Source: an uncultured Fretibacterium sp. | GTDB lineage: Bacteria > Synergistota > Synergistia > Synergistales > Aminobacteriaceae | Direction: 5' to 3' | DNA length: 64,000 nucleotides | Assembly: GCA_937900285.1 (NCBI GenBank) | Contig: CALCEM010000049.1 | Span: 1 to 64,000 of the forward strand | Shown: piece by piece, positions 42,935-50,527 of the stretch | How the letters are laid out: the number at the start of each line of letters is the position of its first letter | Numbering within the stretch: the stretch's first letter is position 1 | Position numbers and translations under genes: made by a program | Notes under the pieces: generated by a model | Told to the model about the DNA's origin: nothing | Database searches by the model: none | Seen by the model: the letters and a program-made list of their open reading frames with translations, nothing else

Positions 42935-42980
42935 TGGGCAGGGGTTTAATTAATTAATAAAATTCTTGCCCATTTTTTTT
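42935..42980 (+). terminator. Intercistronic terminator between tctC and tctB
   Basis: TGGGCAGG (42935-42942) pairs with CTTGCCCA (42965-42972; one G-U), followed by eight T. Read-through must supply tctB and tctA, the usual way to favour the binding protein. Confidence 0.75.
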
Positions 42981-43011
42981 ATTATATTTGATAGTAAGGA
43001 TGTGAATTTTC

Positions 43012-43542
43012 TTGAAAAAAACTCAAACAAAAGCGTTTGCGAGTCTCATAAGTTCGTTAATTCTTATTGCTTTTGAAATTTGGGCATATGTTCAAACTTT
43101 GGGCTTCAGAGTTCATAAACGGGCACACGTCCAGCCTGCAACATTTCCGCAAATTATGATTTATGGCATGTTTATTTTTACGGTAATATTATTTGTGCAG
43201 TCATTAATAAAAGTTACGCGCGGAATGAAAGAAAATGACCCTGAAAATGAAATCTCAGCGAGCATAAATCCCTTTAAAAATTCAGGTGTAGCGGCTGCAA
43301 TGTTCGTAATTGTTTTATGCGTGTTGTATACATTTTTATTTGATAAATTGGGTTATGTTCTTGTTTCTGCTTGTATTAGTGTCATAATGATGATTTTAAT
43401 AGGAAAACGAGACCCTAAAATAATTATTCCAGTATCGATTTTAGTGCCGTTAATTATGTGGCTCATATTTTATAAATTATTAACTGTTAATATTCCAATG
43501 GGAGTGCTTCAACCTCTGCGCGATCTGGTTGACAAAATTTAA
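43012..43542 (+). CDS. tctB: Tripartite tricarboxylate transporter small membrane subunit
   Basis: A 176-aa protein with four hydrophobic helices, the TctB layout. AQPATFPQIMIYG-like residues after the first helix and a C-terminal FYKLLTVNIPMG are consistent with the family. It starts at TTG 43012 behind AAGGATG. An ATG inside that site is followed at once by a stop and cannot be used. It sits between tctC and tctA as usual. Confidence 0.88.
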   Translation: MKKTQTKAFASLISSLILIAFEIWAYVQTLGFRVHKRAHVQPATFPQIMIYGMFIFTVILFVQSLIKVTRGMKENDPENEISASINPFKNSGVAAAMFVIVLCVLYTFLFDKLGYVLVSACISVIMMILIGKRDPKIIIPVSILVPLIMWLIFYKLLTVNIPMGVLQPLRDLVDKI

Positions 43543-43569
43543 TTTTTAATTTTAAGGAGGTGTATAGGC

Positions 43570-45102
43570 ATGAATTGGAGTTTATTATTTGACAGTTATG
43601 TAAATGTCTTTTCAAATTTTCAAGTTATAGGAATGACTTTGCTCGGAGCATTAGGCGGGGTTCTTTTAGGAGCAATACCCGGCATGACTGCAACGATGGG
43701 CGTAGCTTTGTTAATTCCTTTTTCGTTTGGAATGGATTTAATTTCATCGATTGGCTTATTACTTGGAATTTATTGCGGCGGAATGTACGGCGGTTCAATT
43801 TCTGCCATTCTTATCCACGCTCCCGGCACTCCTAGTGCTGCTGCTACACTTTTGGACGGTTATCCAATGTGCCAAAAAGGACAGGCCGGCCGGGCTTTAT
43901 CCGTAGCGATGTTTTCATCTTTTTGTGGTGGAGTGTTAGGAGCTTTAGTTATGACATTTCTTTCACCGATAGTTGCACAGATGGCCATGAAATTCACGAG
44001 CGCAGAAATGTTGATGCTGGCATTTTTCGGGCTTTCGGTTATTGTTTCGATTTCCGGCAAGTCCATAGCAAAGGGATTAATTTCGGCGTTCTTTGGTCTT
44101 TTACTTGCTACGGTCGGACAAGACCCAACATATGGAGCAAAAAGGTTTGTTTTTGGATTCCGTCCGCTTTTATCCGGCTTCGCGTTTATACCTACGTTAA
44201 TCGGTTTATTTGCTATTGCTGAAGTTATTGCCGGCATTGAACGTATTATCAGCGGTGAAGAAAAACAGCAGAAATCTGACGAAAAAATTACGAGCGTGTT
44301 ACCAGATTTAAAAACAATTAGGCAGATATGGCCAAATATTATTTCCGGCGGTCTAATCGGGACTTTAATCGGCGCAATTCCCGGAGCTGGCGGAGATATT
44401 GCCGTATTTGTTTCATATGGATTTAATAAAAGTTCTTCAAAACATCCTGAACTTTGGGGGACAGGTATTCCGAACGGTGTGGCCGCTACTGAATCCGCAA
44501 ATAATGGATGTTCCGGCGGTGCTATGATTCCATTGCTTTCGTTAGGTGTGCCTGGCGATGCTGTTACCGCGATATTGCTCGGAGCGTTCATAATGAAAGG
44601 CATTCAGCCCGGCCCAATGATGTACGTGAACGAATTGCCGACAGTTTACCGTGTATTTGCTGCTCTTATGCTTGCGAATTTGGCGATGCTTATCGTTGGG
44701 TGTATAGGCGTGAGATTCTTCGCTAAAATTGTATCGGTTGATAAAAAAATGCTTTATCCGATTATACTTGTAGTATCGTTGCTCGGAGCATTCTCGATCA
44801 ATAAAAATATTTTTGACGTTGGCGTGTGCGTTTTATTCGGCGTAATTGGTTATCTCATGAATAAATTTGAATTTCCTCTTTCACCTATATTATTAGCTTT
44901 GATTTTGGGACCGATGTGCGAACAAAATTTTGTGCGTTTCGTTGATGTCAATAACGGTAATTTTTGGGAAATTTTACACCGTCCCATCGCAATTGGCTTT
45001 TTTGTAGTGTCTATTGCAACGATATTATTTTCAATTTACAACCAGCAGAAAATTAACAAAGCTGAGGCCAGAAATAAAAATAAAGATAAAAATAACGCAT
45101 AA
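43570..45102 (+). CDS. tctA: Tripartite tricarboxylate transporter large membrane subunit
   Basis: The 510-aa permease subunit with about 11-12 helices. The two conserved repeat motifs are LLGAIPGMTATMGVALLIPF near the N-terminus and IGAIPGAGGDIAVFVSY in the middle. GGMYGGSISAILI and a YPMCQKGQAG cytoplasmic loop are also family hallmarks. AAGGAGGTG lies 8 bases before the ATG. Transport is expected to be driven by an ion gradient. A terminator follows. Confidence 0.94.
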   Translation: MNWSLLFDSYVNVFSNFQVIGMTLLGALGGVLLGAIPGMTATMGVALLIPFSFGMDLISSIGLLLGIYCGGMYGGSISAILIHAPGTPSAAATLLDGYPMCQKGQAGRALSVAMFSSFCGGVLGALVMTFLSPIVAQMAMKFTSAEMLMLAFFGLSVIVSISGKSIAKGLISAFFGLLLATVGQDPTYGAKRFVFGFRPLLSGFAFIPTLIGLFAIAEVIAGIERIISGEEKQQKSDEKITSVLPDLKTIRQIWPNIISGGLIGTLIGAIPGAGGDIAVFVSYGFNKSSSKHPELWGTGIPNGVAATESANNGCSGGAMIPLLSLGVPGDAVTAILLGAFIMKGIQPGPMMYVNELPTVYRVFAALMLANLAMLIVGCIGVRFFAKIVSVDKKMLYPIILVVSLLGAFSINKNIFDVGVCVLFGVIGYLMNKFEFPLSPILLALILGPMCEQNFVRFVDVNNGNFWEILHRPIAIGFFVVSIATILFSIYNQQKINKAEARNKNKDKNNA

Positions 45103-45118
45103 ATTATAAAAATAATTT

Positions 45119-45165
45119 GGGGAGATTTAAAATTAATTATTAATATTTTTTCTCCCCGTTTAAAA
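45119..45165 (+). terminator. Terminator of the tct operon
   Basis: GGGGAGA (45119-45125) pairs with TCTCCCC (45151-45157) across an AT-rich loop, followed by a weak T-rich tract. Confidence 0.55.
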
Positions 45166-45177
45166 ATTTAAATTTAC

Positions 45178-46382
45178 TTAATATCCGTCGCGTTTAAAAA
45201 TTTCGAGCATCCTTAAGGCAACTTCATCCCAAGAATATTTTTCTATATAATTTTCCTGCATGGCTTTAACATTTTGTTTAATTCGATCCTGACTCAATAA
45301 TAATTTTTCCATGTATGAGCATAACTCTTCAGGATCGTCATTGTTAATTAAATATCCGTTGAAGTCGTGTTTTATAAATTCCGGCATTGCGTAAATATTT
45401 TTTCCGATACAGGGCAGACCAAAAATTAAAGCTTCGGCAAAAACCAAACCATACGCTTCAAATTTTGACGGCATCACAAAAAAATCACATAAATTATAAT
45501 ATTCCGCAACTTTTTCATAAGGCAATAAGCCGGGATAATACACGCCGTTTATATTTTTATACTCGCTTGGGATGTTTTGAATATCAGTCCCGATTACATA
45601 TAATTCGGTGTCCTTATATTTTTCGTGTAAAATTTTAAATGCTCTTATTACGAGAGGACAGTTTTTAAGTTCAAAATTTCTTCCAACCAGCAAAAATTTA
45701 TTACCAGTTTTATGCGAGCAGTCAATTAAATTTATATTAATATTGCAACCTCCGCCGACGTGATGAACTTTTTCAGCTGGTAAATTCGTATTCTCGATCA
45801 TATCTTTTGCGAGCCATTCGGACATTGTGAACAATCCGCGACAATTTTCGTTTACAAATTTATTTTTTGCGAGGCGTTTTAAAACAGTTTTTTCCCTCGT
45901 GTATAATGGCAGCGGCGTGAATTTGCTGAGTTCTGATTTTGATTTCCACATTCTGTAAACATAATCGACCGTTAAATCCTGATACATGTAAGTATTTGCG
46001 AGATATTTAGTTTTAAAAGCACTGAACATTATGCAAGGTTCGTTTACATCAATTTTGCGTAAAAAATTTATTTGAAGTTCGCTGAGTTTCGCATCGAGCA
46101 GACCAAAATTAAAAGAGCGCGTTAACCTGTCGTAATAGTGTTGAAGTTTAAAAATTATTTTATAAAAATTCCCTTGATTCAGAGCGATGTCATTAACACC
46201 TGTAAATTTTGAAAGTGAATTAAATAAATTAAACGGAGTTCCAGACCAAGTATACTCGCGATTTTTAGCCCAGTGTTCACAAAAATTTATCGCATAATTT
46301 AGGCTTCTTGGCTCTTGGCTCTTGGCTCTTGGCTCAATTGTGAAGGCGCAAACTTAATTTTGTCAAGATCATTTTTACTCAT
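45178..46382 (-). CDS. Phase-variable GT4-type glycosyltransferase, out of frame (OFF) as sequenced
   Basis: The body encodes a GT-B glycosyltransferase. An N-terminal half includes INFCEHWAKNREYTWSGTPFN-like sequence; the C-terminal nucleotide-sugar half has FLLVGRNFELKNCPLVIRAF and PSKFEAYGLVFAEAL (the E-x7-E motif). The only start with a ribosome site is ATG 46382 (GGAGG 12 bases upstream). It runs MSKNDLDKIKFAPSQLS, enters four tandem GAGCCAA heptamers and stops after 27 codons. The body is in another frame, open from about 46353 but without any start codon until ATG 46029, which would delete about 120 residues. One more heptamer (five) joins the two frames into a 403-aa protein, close to the 414 aa of its neighbour. 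This is the pattern of a contingency gene caught OFF. Confidence 0.82.
46308..46335 (-). repeat. Heptanucleotide tandem repeat, four copies of GAGCCAA (coding strand)
   Basis: Plus-strand TTGGCTC occurs four times without interruption, with a partial unit (GGCTTC) beside it. Seven is not a multiple of three and the unit contains no stop codon in any frame, so copy-number change switches the glycosyltransferase reading frame. Confidence 0.95.
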
Positions 46383-46403
46383 ATATTTAAGATTCCTCCA
46401 GCA

Positions 46404-46447
46404 TAAAAAATTAATCTGAGGAGATTTTAAATTTTTTCACTCCCCAG
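46404..46447 (-). terminator. Terminator of the degT-GT operon, overlapping an alternative hairpin
   Basis: On the minus strand CTGGGGAG (46447-46440) pairs with CTCCTCAG (46423-46416; one G-U), followed by ATTAATTTTTT. The same CTCCTCAG can instead pair with CTGGAGGA further on, hiding the ribosome site of the phase-variable glycosyltransferase. Confidence 0.6.
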
Positions 46448-46469
46448 TTTTTAATTTTACAATTTTACA

Positions 46470-47714
46470 TTAAGACCAGCATTTTTTTATTTGCATGTAA
46501 TTCTCAAAAATATTTTTTAGCACGTTCAAATAATTTTCAGCTGAGAATTTTTTTAACTGTTCATGGCCCAATTTTATTTTTTCCTGCACAATATTTTTAT
46601 TTTTATTTTCGCCGTTCGAAATTAATTTTAATATTTCAACTAAAGAATTCGGGTCATTTAAATTCATCAAAAACGCAGCTTCCCCAACTTGTTCGCGCAA
46701 ATCCGGCAAATCAGAATAACATACGGGACAATTATATAAAAATGCTTCCAACGGCGGAATATTCGTGTGTCCCAAATACGTCGGCATCACCAGAGCTAAA
46801 GCATTATTATAAAATCCTATAATTTCGCTGCGTTCAACAAAACCTAAAAAATGTATTTGATCTTCAAGATTTAATTTTTTTGTGAAATCCTTTAAAAATT
46901 CTCCGTTCCCCTTTTCGCTTCCAGTAAAAACCGCATCAATTATCGTCCCGGAATCTTTTAAAATTTTCAGAGCTTCAATTATATATCTGTGATTTTTGTG
47001 TGGCCAAAGTTGAGCAGGATAAAATATAAACGGCCTCTTAATATTAAATTTATTCATCACGTTGTTATCAGGTTTTAAATTGTCAGATTCAAGCGGAAAA
47101 AACGGAGCTACATGTATACGATTTAAATCGACTCTATAATGAAAGCTCAGATCTCTTTTTGCTTGTTCAGAATCAACTAACACCGCTATAGCTTTCGGAC
47201 AACTTTTTGAATAATTAAGCTCCCTAAATTCAAATTGAAAATTGCTTCTAACCTCCGGAAATTCCGGCCAATCCCTCTGACATTGATCCCAAACAGTGTA
47301 AATATACGGGATCTTTTTTATTCCCATCGCGTAAGTTGAAGGCGTTAAAAAATATGCAAGATCAATTTTATTTTTTTCAAGTAATTCATCGAGCTTGTTT
47401 AATTTTAATATATCCCTCTTCCAAACTTCAGGCTTAACAGGAGGAATATATAACAGCCCATGTCTCTGAAGAAATTTTTTTAACCGCTGTTTAATCGATG
47501 AATCATTTTTTAAATTTATTTTTGGGGTTATGTCTATCAGAACCGCATTAATTCCGTTTTGTTCGAGAATAATTTTATTTTCTTCGGTAAACACAAAAAA
47601 TATATATTCAATATTTTCAAGTGGATTTGAATTTAATAAATTTATAACTGAAAATGCCTGCTGAAATCCTCCGCCGACAGTTATTTCTTGTTCAATAAAT
47701 ACTCCAACCCGCAT
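46470..47714 (-). CDS. GT4-type glycosyltransferase
   Basis: A 414-aa GT-B fold glycosyltransferase. RVGVFIEQEITVGGGFQQA is the acceptor-side glycine loop. RPFIFYPAQLWPHKNHRYIIEAL opens the donor domain, and TYLGHTNIPPLEAFLYNCPVCYSD contains the E-containing donor motif of GT4 enzymes. It has no membrane segment, so it should act at the cytoplasmic face on a lipid-linked glycan. It follows degT with one base between the genes. GAGGTG lies 11 bases before the ATG. Sugar specificity is unknown. Confidence 0.88.
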   Translation of the reverse strand: MRVGVFIEQEITVGGGFQQAFSVINLLNSNPLENIEYIFFVFTEENKIILEQNGINAVLIDITPKINLKNDSSIKQRLKKFLQRHGLLYIPPVKPEVWKRDILKLNKLDELLEKNKIDLAYFLTPSTYAMGIKKIPYIYTVWDQCQRDWPEFPEVRSNFQFEFRELNYSKSCPKAIAVLVDSEQAKRDLSFHYRVDLNRIHVAPFFPLESDNLKPDNNVMNKFNIKRPFIFYPAQLWPHKNHRYIIEALKILKDSGTIIDAVFTGSEKGNGEFLKDFTKKLNLEDQIHFLGFVERSEIIGFYNNALALVMPTYLGHTNIPPLEAFLYNCPVCYSDLPDLREQVGEAAFLMNLNDPNSLVEILKLISNGENKNKNIVQEKIKLGHEQLKKFSAENYLNVLKNIFENYMQIKKCWS

Positions 47715-47715
47715 T

Positions 47716-48831
47716 TTAATTTAACACCTCATGAATTTTTTGTGAAACATAATTAATTTTTTCATCATCGAGCGTTAACCCAGATGGAATATAAAAACCC
47801 ATCCGCGCAATATTTTCAGAAATTGGATATTTTTCACCTTTAAACATCCCCTCATTAATAAACACCGGTTGTTCATGCATAGGCCAGAAAAATGGACGAG
47901 TCCCAACCCCTAATTTACGCAACTTTTCCGCACATTCCTGAGCATTCATCCCGGCATTATCCTTTAAAACTATTCCGAAGACCCAATAAATATTTTTACA
48001 ATATGAAGTTTTTTCAAGCGGCAAAATAATTTTATGCGATAAATCTTTTAATAATTCCTGATATTTTTTCCCGATATAACGTTTTTTTATAATATGCTCC
48101 TCTAATTTTTCGAGTTGTGCAAAACCTACGGCAGCTTGTAAATTTGACATCATGTAACTGTGTCCAAGTTCATAATGCATAAATCTCCGTTCGGGGGCAA
48201 AACAATAATTTTTTAAATCTTTACAGCGTTGCGCAAGTTTTTCATCGTTACAGACTATCATGCCGCCTTCACCGGTCGTAACATGTTTATTTGAATAAAA
48301 GCTGAAACAGCTGACATCACCAAATGATCCGGCAGGTTCGTTATAAATTTTTTGGCCGATTACTTCCGCTGCATCTTCTATAACTTTTAAATTATATTTT
48401 TCCGCAATTTCTATTAAAGGCTTCATATCGACAGTAATGCCATAAATATGAACGGCCATTATTGCAGCAGTCTTATTTGTAATTTTTGCCTCAATCTGGT
48501 TAATATTCATGTTCCAAGTATCGGGATCACAGTCAACTAAAACGGGAACGCAGCCAGCTCTTACAATTGCCTGAGCGCATGAAATAATTGTGAAATCAGG
48601 CATAATAATTTCACTGCCCTTTTCAAAATTCAAAGCCCGTACAGCAACTTCAAGGGCAACTGTTCCGCTTGTTACAGTTATGGCATATTTGCGTTTAGTT
48701 AGTTTTGACATTCCGTCCTCAAATTTTGAAATAAAAGCTCCTTCAGCTGAAACCCAACCTGTTTCGATGCATTCATTTAAATATTTTTTCTCGTTGCCAT
48801 TTAAAAGAGGCTCATTAACTGGCACAAACAT
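47716..48831 (-). CDS. DegT/DnrJ/EryC1-type sugar aminotransferase
   Basis: A PLP-dependent aminotransferase that converts a nucleotide-linked keto sugar to an amino sugar. NEPLLNGNEKKYLNECIETGWVS is the family N-terminus, TSGTVALEVAVRAL binds the cofactor phosphate, and VIEDAAEVIGQ holds the Asp that contacts the PLP ring. FSFYSNKHVTTGEGGM contains Schiff-base K182. The 371 aa are typical (perosamine or ArnB-like enzymes). It lies between a cupin and a glycosyltransferase, so the island makes a glycan with an amino sugar. An N-methyltransferase of the type that could act on such a sugar lies at 4.7 kb. Confidence 0.92.
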   Translation of the reverse strand: MFVPVNEPLLNGNEKKYLNECIETGWVSAEGAFISKFEDGMSKLTKRKYAITVTSGTVALEVAVRALNFEKGSEIIMPDFTIISCAQAIVRAGCVPVLVDCDPDTWNMNINQIEAKITNKTAAIMAVHIYGITVDMKPLIEIAEKYNLKVIEDAAEVIGQKIYNEPAGSFGDVSCFSFYSNKHVTTGEGGMIVCNDEKLAQRCKDLKNYCFAPERRFMHYELGHSYMMSNLQAAVGFAQLEKLEEHIIKKRYIGKKYQELLKDLSHKIILPLEKTSYCKNIYWVFGIVLKDNAGMNAQECAEKLRKLGVGTRPFFWPMHEQPVFINEGMFKGEKYPISENIARMGFYIPSGLTLDDEKINYVSQKIHEVLN

Positions 48832-48834
48832 TTT

Positions 48835-49302
48835 TTAATTTTCATCTCCGTTTAAATAAATAATTTCATCCGGCGTAATTCCTGTAAATCTTGTTTTATC
48901 CTGTTCACCGGCGTAAGGTCCTTGTTTAATTTCGATCATTTCAATATCTTCTATAACTTGAAAACCATGACCACCGCTTATTAATAAAATAACGTCACCA
49001 GCATATAAATTTTTACTGCCAATATAATTTTTATTTTTATCGTAAAAGTCGCAACGCAAAACACCCTTACGAATAATTAAAACTTCCTGCGTATAATGAA
49101 CTTGTCGCGGGACTGGGTTATGAACATGTGGCTCAATGATTTTTTTTGCAGGATGACTCATATAAGCAACTTGTTGAGACAAATCCGACGGAGTAAAAAA
49201 ATGTATTCCCTTTTCATGAAAATCGGCTCTTATTATTAACGCAATGTCATAATTTTCTCCTGTAGTGTTTACAGCTGATATTTTTTCAATGTAAGATGTC
49301 AT
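48835..49302 (-). CDS. Cupin-fold protein of the glycan island
   Basis: A 155-aa single-domain cupin: EPHVHNPVPRQVHYTQEVLIIRKG is motif 1 with several His and a Glu, and YAGDVILLISGGHGFQVIE is motif 2. ATG 49302 with AGGAG is chosen. The longer open frame (to 49407) just translates the AATATA repeat as IFIFIF. Cupins beside DegT aminotransferases often act as nucleotide-sugar isomerases or are uncharacterised. Here no catalytic assignment can be made. It is the first gene of the minus-strand operon cupin-degT-GT4. Confidence 0.75.
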   Translation of the reverse strand: MTSYIEKISAVNTTGENYDIALIIRADFHEKGIHFFTPSDLSQQVAYMSHPAKKIIEPHVHNPVPRQVHYTQEVLIIRKGVLRCDFYDKNKNYIGSKNLYAGDVILLISGGHGFQVIEDIEMIEIKQGPYAGEQDKTRFTGITPDEIIYLNGDEN

Positions 49303-49333
49303 TATTAAAACTCCTAAAAAATTTTTTATGCCG

Positions 49334-49357
49334 AATATAAATATAAATATAAATATA
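49334..49357. repeat. Hexanucleotide tandem repeat, four copies of AATATA, in the cupin leader
   Basis: Four perfect AATATA units (TATATT on the minus strand) lie 32-55 bases before the cupin ATG. On the minus strand they form repeated -10-like hexamers, so copy number could change promoter spacing. Confidence 0.7.
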
Positions 49358-49406
49358 ATTTTAAAACATGCTAGCAATATTAAATTAATATATTTAAATT
49401 TCAACA

Positions 49407-49435
49407 TTTATAACGTGAATAATTTATGTTAAAAT
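49407..49435 (+). promoter_or_regulatory. Candidate promoter of the GT2 glycosyltransferase
   Basis: TTTATA (49407-49412), 17 bases, then TAAAAT (49430-49435) preceded by TGT, an extended -10. It lies 46 bases before the ATG at 49481. Confidence 0.35.
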
Positions 49436-49472
49436 TTGCTCCGGATTTTTAAAATTTTACACAAATTGGGGG

Positions 49473-50516
49473 TTGACAAAATGGAATCAGCGCGTACAAT
49501 TGAAGCAACAAGCAACAAGCAACAAGCAACAAGCAACAAGCAACAACAATAATAATAATTTTCCATTATTCTCGGTAATCATTCCGACGTATAATCGGGT
49601 GCACACAATTTTAAGGACAATTAACAGCGTATTAAATCAAACTTACAAAAATTACGAGATAATAATTTCAGACGACGGCTCGACAGATAACACTAAACAA
49701 ATTATTCAGGAAAAATTTTCAAATTACCCAAATATAAAATATATTTATCACGAAAATCAAGGCCACTATCACGCAAAAAATTACGGCGCAACATTTGCGA
49801 ACGGCGAATATTTATATTTTTTAGATTCTGACGACGAATGTTTACCAGATTTTTTAATGAAGATGTGTGAGAAATATAAATCCGATCCCGAACTCGGCGC
49901 AGTATATTGCAGAAGTGGAATGATTGAAAACGGTAAAATTAAAATTGTCGGTTGCAAAATCGAAGGATATATTTATAAACAAGTTTTAAAACAATTGGGA
50001 TTAACTTCGCCGTCTTTTATTACGATGAAAGCAGAATGTTTCAGAAATTTAAATAAGGGCTGGGATGAAAATTGCGGACCTTCTGATGATGACGATATGT
50101 GCATAAGGCTCGCCAAAAATTTTAAAATCGGTTGCATAAACGAAGCTCTGGGAATTTATCACACTGAAAATGACGACAGAATGATGAAAAATAAAAAATT
50201 AATTGCCGATGGATATTTTAAATTAATTAATAAACACGCGGAAGAACTAATAAAATTTTGCAACAAAAAAGTTTTAGCCCGACATTACGCAAAAAATTTA
50301 ATATTATTCTCGGAAGTCAACGACAAAGATTACATAAAACAATGCAAAAATAAAATTCGCAAATATTCAAATTCATATTTCGAATACGTTTCGATAATTT
50401 TACGCGCTAAACATCCCGTATTTTTCGGCCATATCGATAATTTAAAAAATTTACCGTCAAAAATAATTCTCGAAATTAAAAAATTTATTAAATTTAAAAT
50501 ATTACGCTTGAAATAA
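49473..50516 (+). CDS. Phase-variable GT2-type glycosyltransferase with heptamer repeat at its start
   Basis: The body is a GT-A family 2 transferase: FSVIIPTYNRVHTILRTI, IIISDDGSTDNT (UDP-sugar Asp), YLYFLDSDDEC (DxD motif) and a GWDENCGPSDDDDMCIRL acceptor loop. The best start is ATG 49481, eight bases after a GGGGG run. From it six AGCAACA heptamers lead to a stop at 49550. The body frame is reached only from TTG 49473, which directly abuts GGGGG and so has no proper ribosome site. With five copies the ATG is in frame and gives 342 aa. It is therefore probably OFF as sequenced, or weakly expressed from TTG. The heptamers encode the cycle S-N-K-Q-Q-A-T. Confidence 0.82.
   Translation: MTKWNQRVQLKQQATSNKQQATSNNNNNNFPLFSVIIPTYNRVHTILRTINSVLNQTYKNYEIIISDDGSTDNTKQIIQEKFSNYPNIKYIYHENQGHYHAKNYGATFANGEYLYFLDSDDECLPDFLMKMCEKYKSDPELGAVYCRSGMIENGKIKIVGCKIEGYIYKQVLKQLGLTSPSFITMKAECFRNLNKGWDENCGPSDDDDMCIRLAKNFKIGCINEALGIYHTENDDRMMKNKKLIADGYFKLINKHAEELIKFCNKKVLARHYAKNLILFSEVNDKDYIKQCKNKIRKYSNSYFEYVSIILRAKHPVFFGHIDNLKNLPSKIILEIKKFIKFKILRLK
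49504..49545 (+). repeat. Heptanucleotide tandem repeat, six copies of AGCAACA
   Basis: Six perfect units starting eight codons after the ATG of the GT2 gene. The unit has no stop in any frame, so each copy gained or lost shifts the reading frame while remaining translatable. Confidence 0.95.
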
Positions 50517-50527
50517 ATATTAAAATT

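Noticed and set aside
43860..44603. Long antisense open frame (about 247 codons) opposite tctA
   Set aside because: It mirrors the tctA codon pattern, lacks a ribosome site, and its sequence is the typical Pro/Ser/Ile-rich shadow of a membrane protein.
45178..46029. Taking the glycosyltransferase as a normal 283-aa gene starting at ATG 46029
   Set aside because: About 120 upstream codons in the same frame are clearly protein-like and needed for the GT-B N-terminal half, and no ribosome site precedes 46029.
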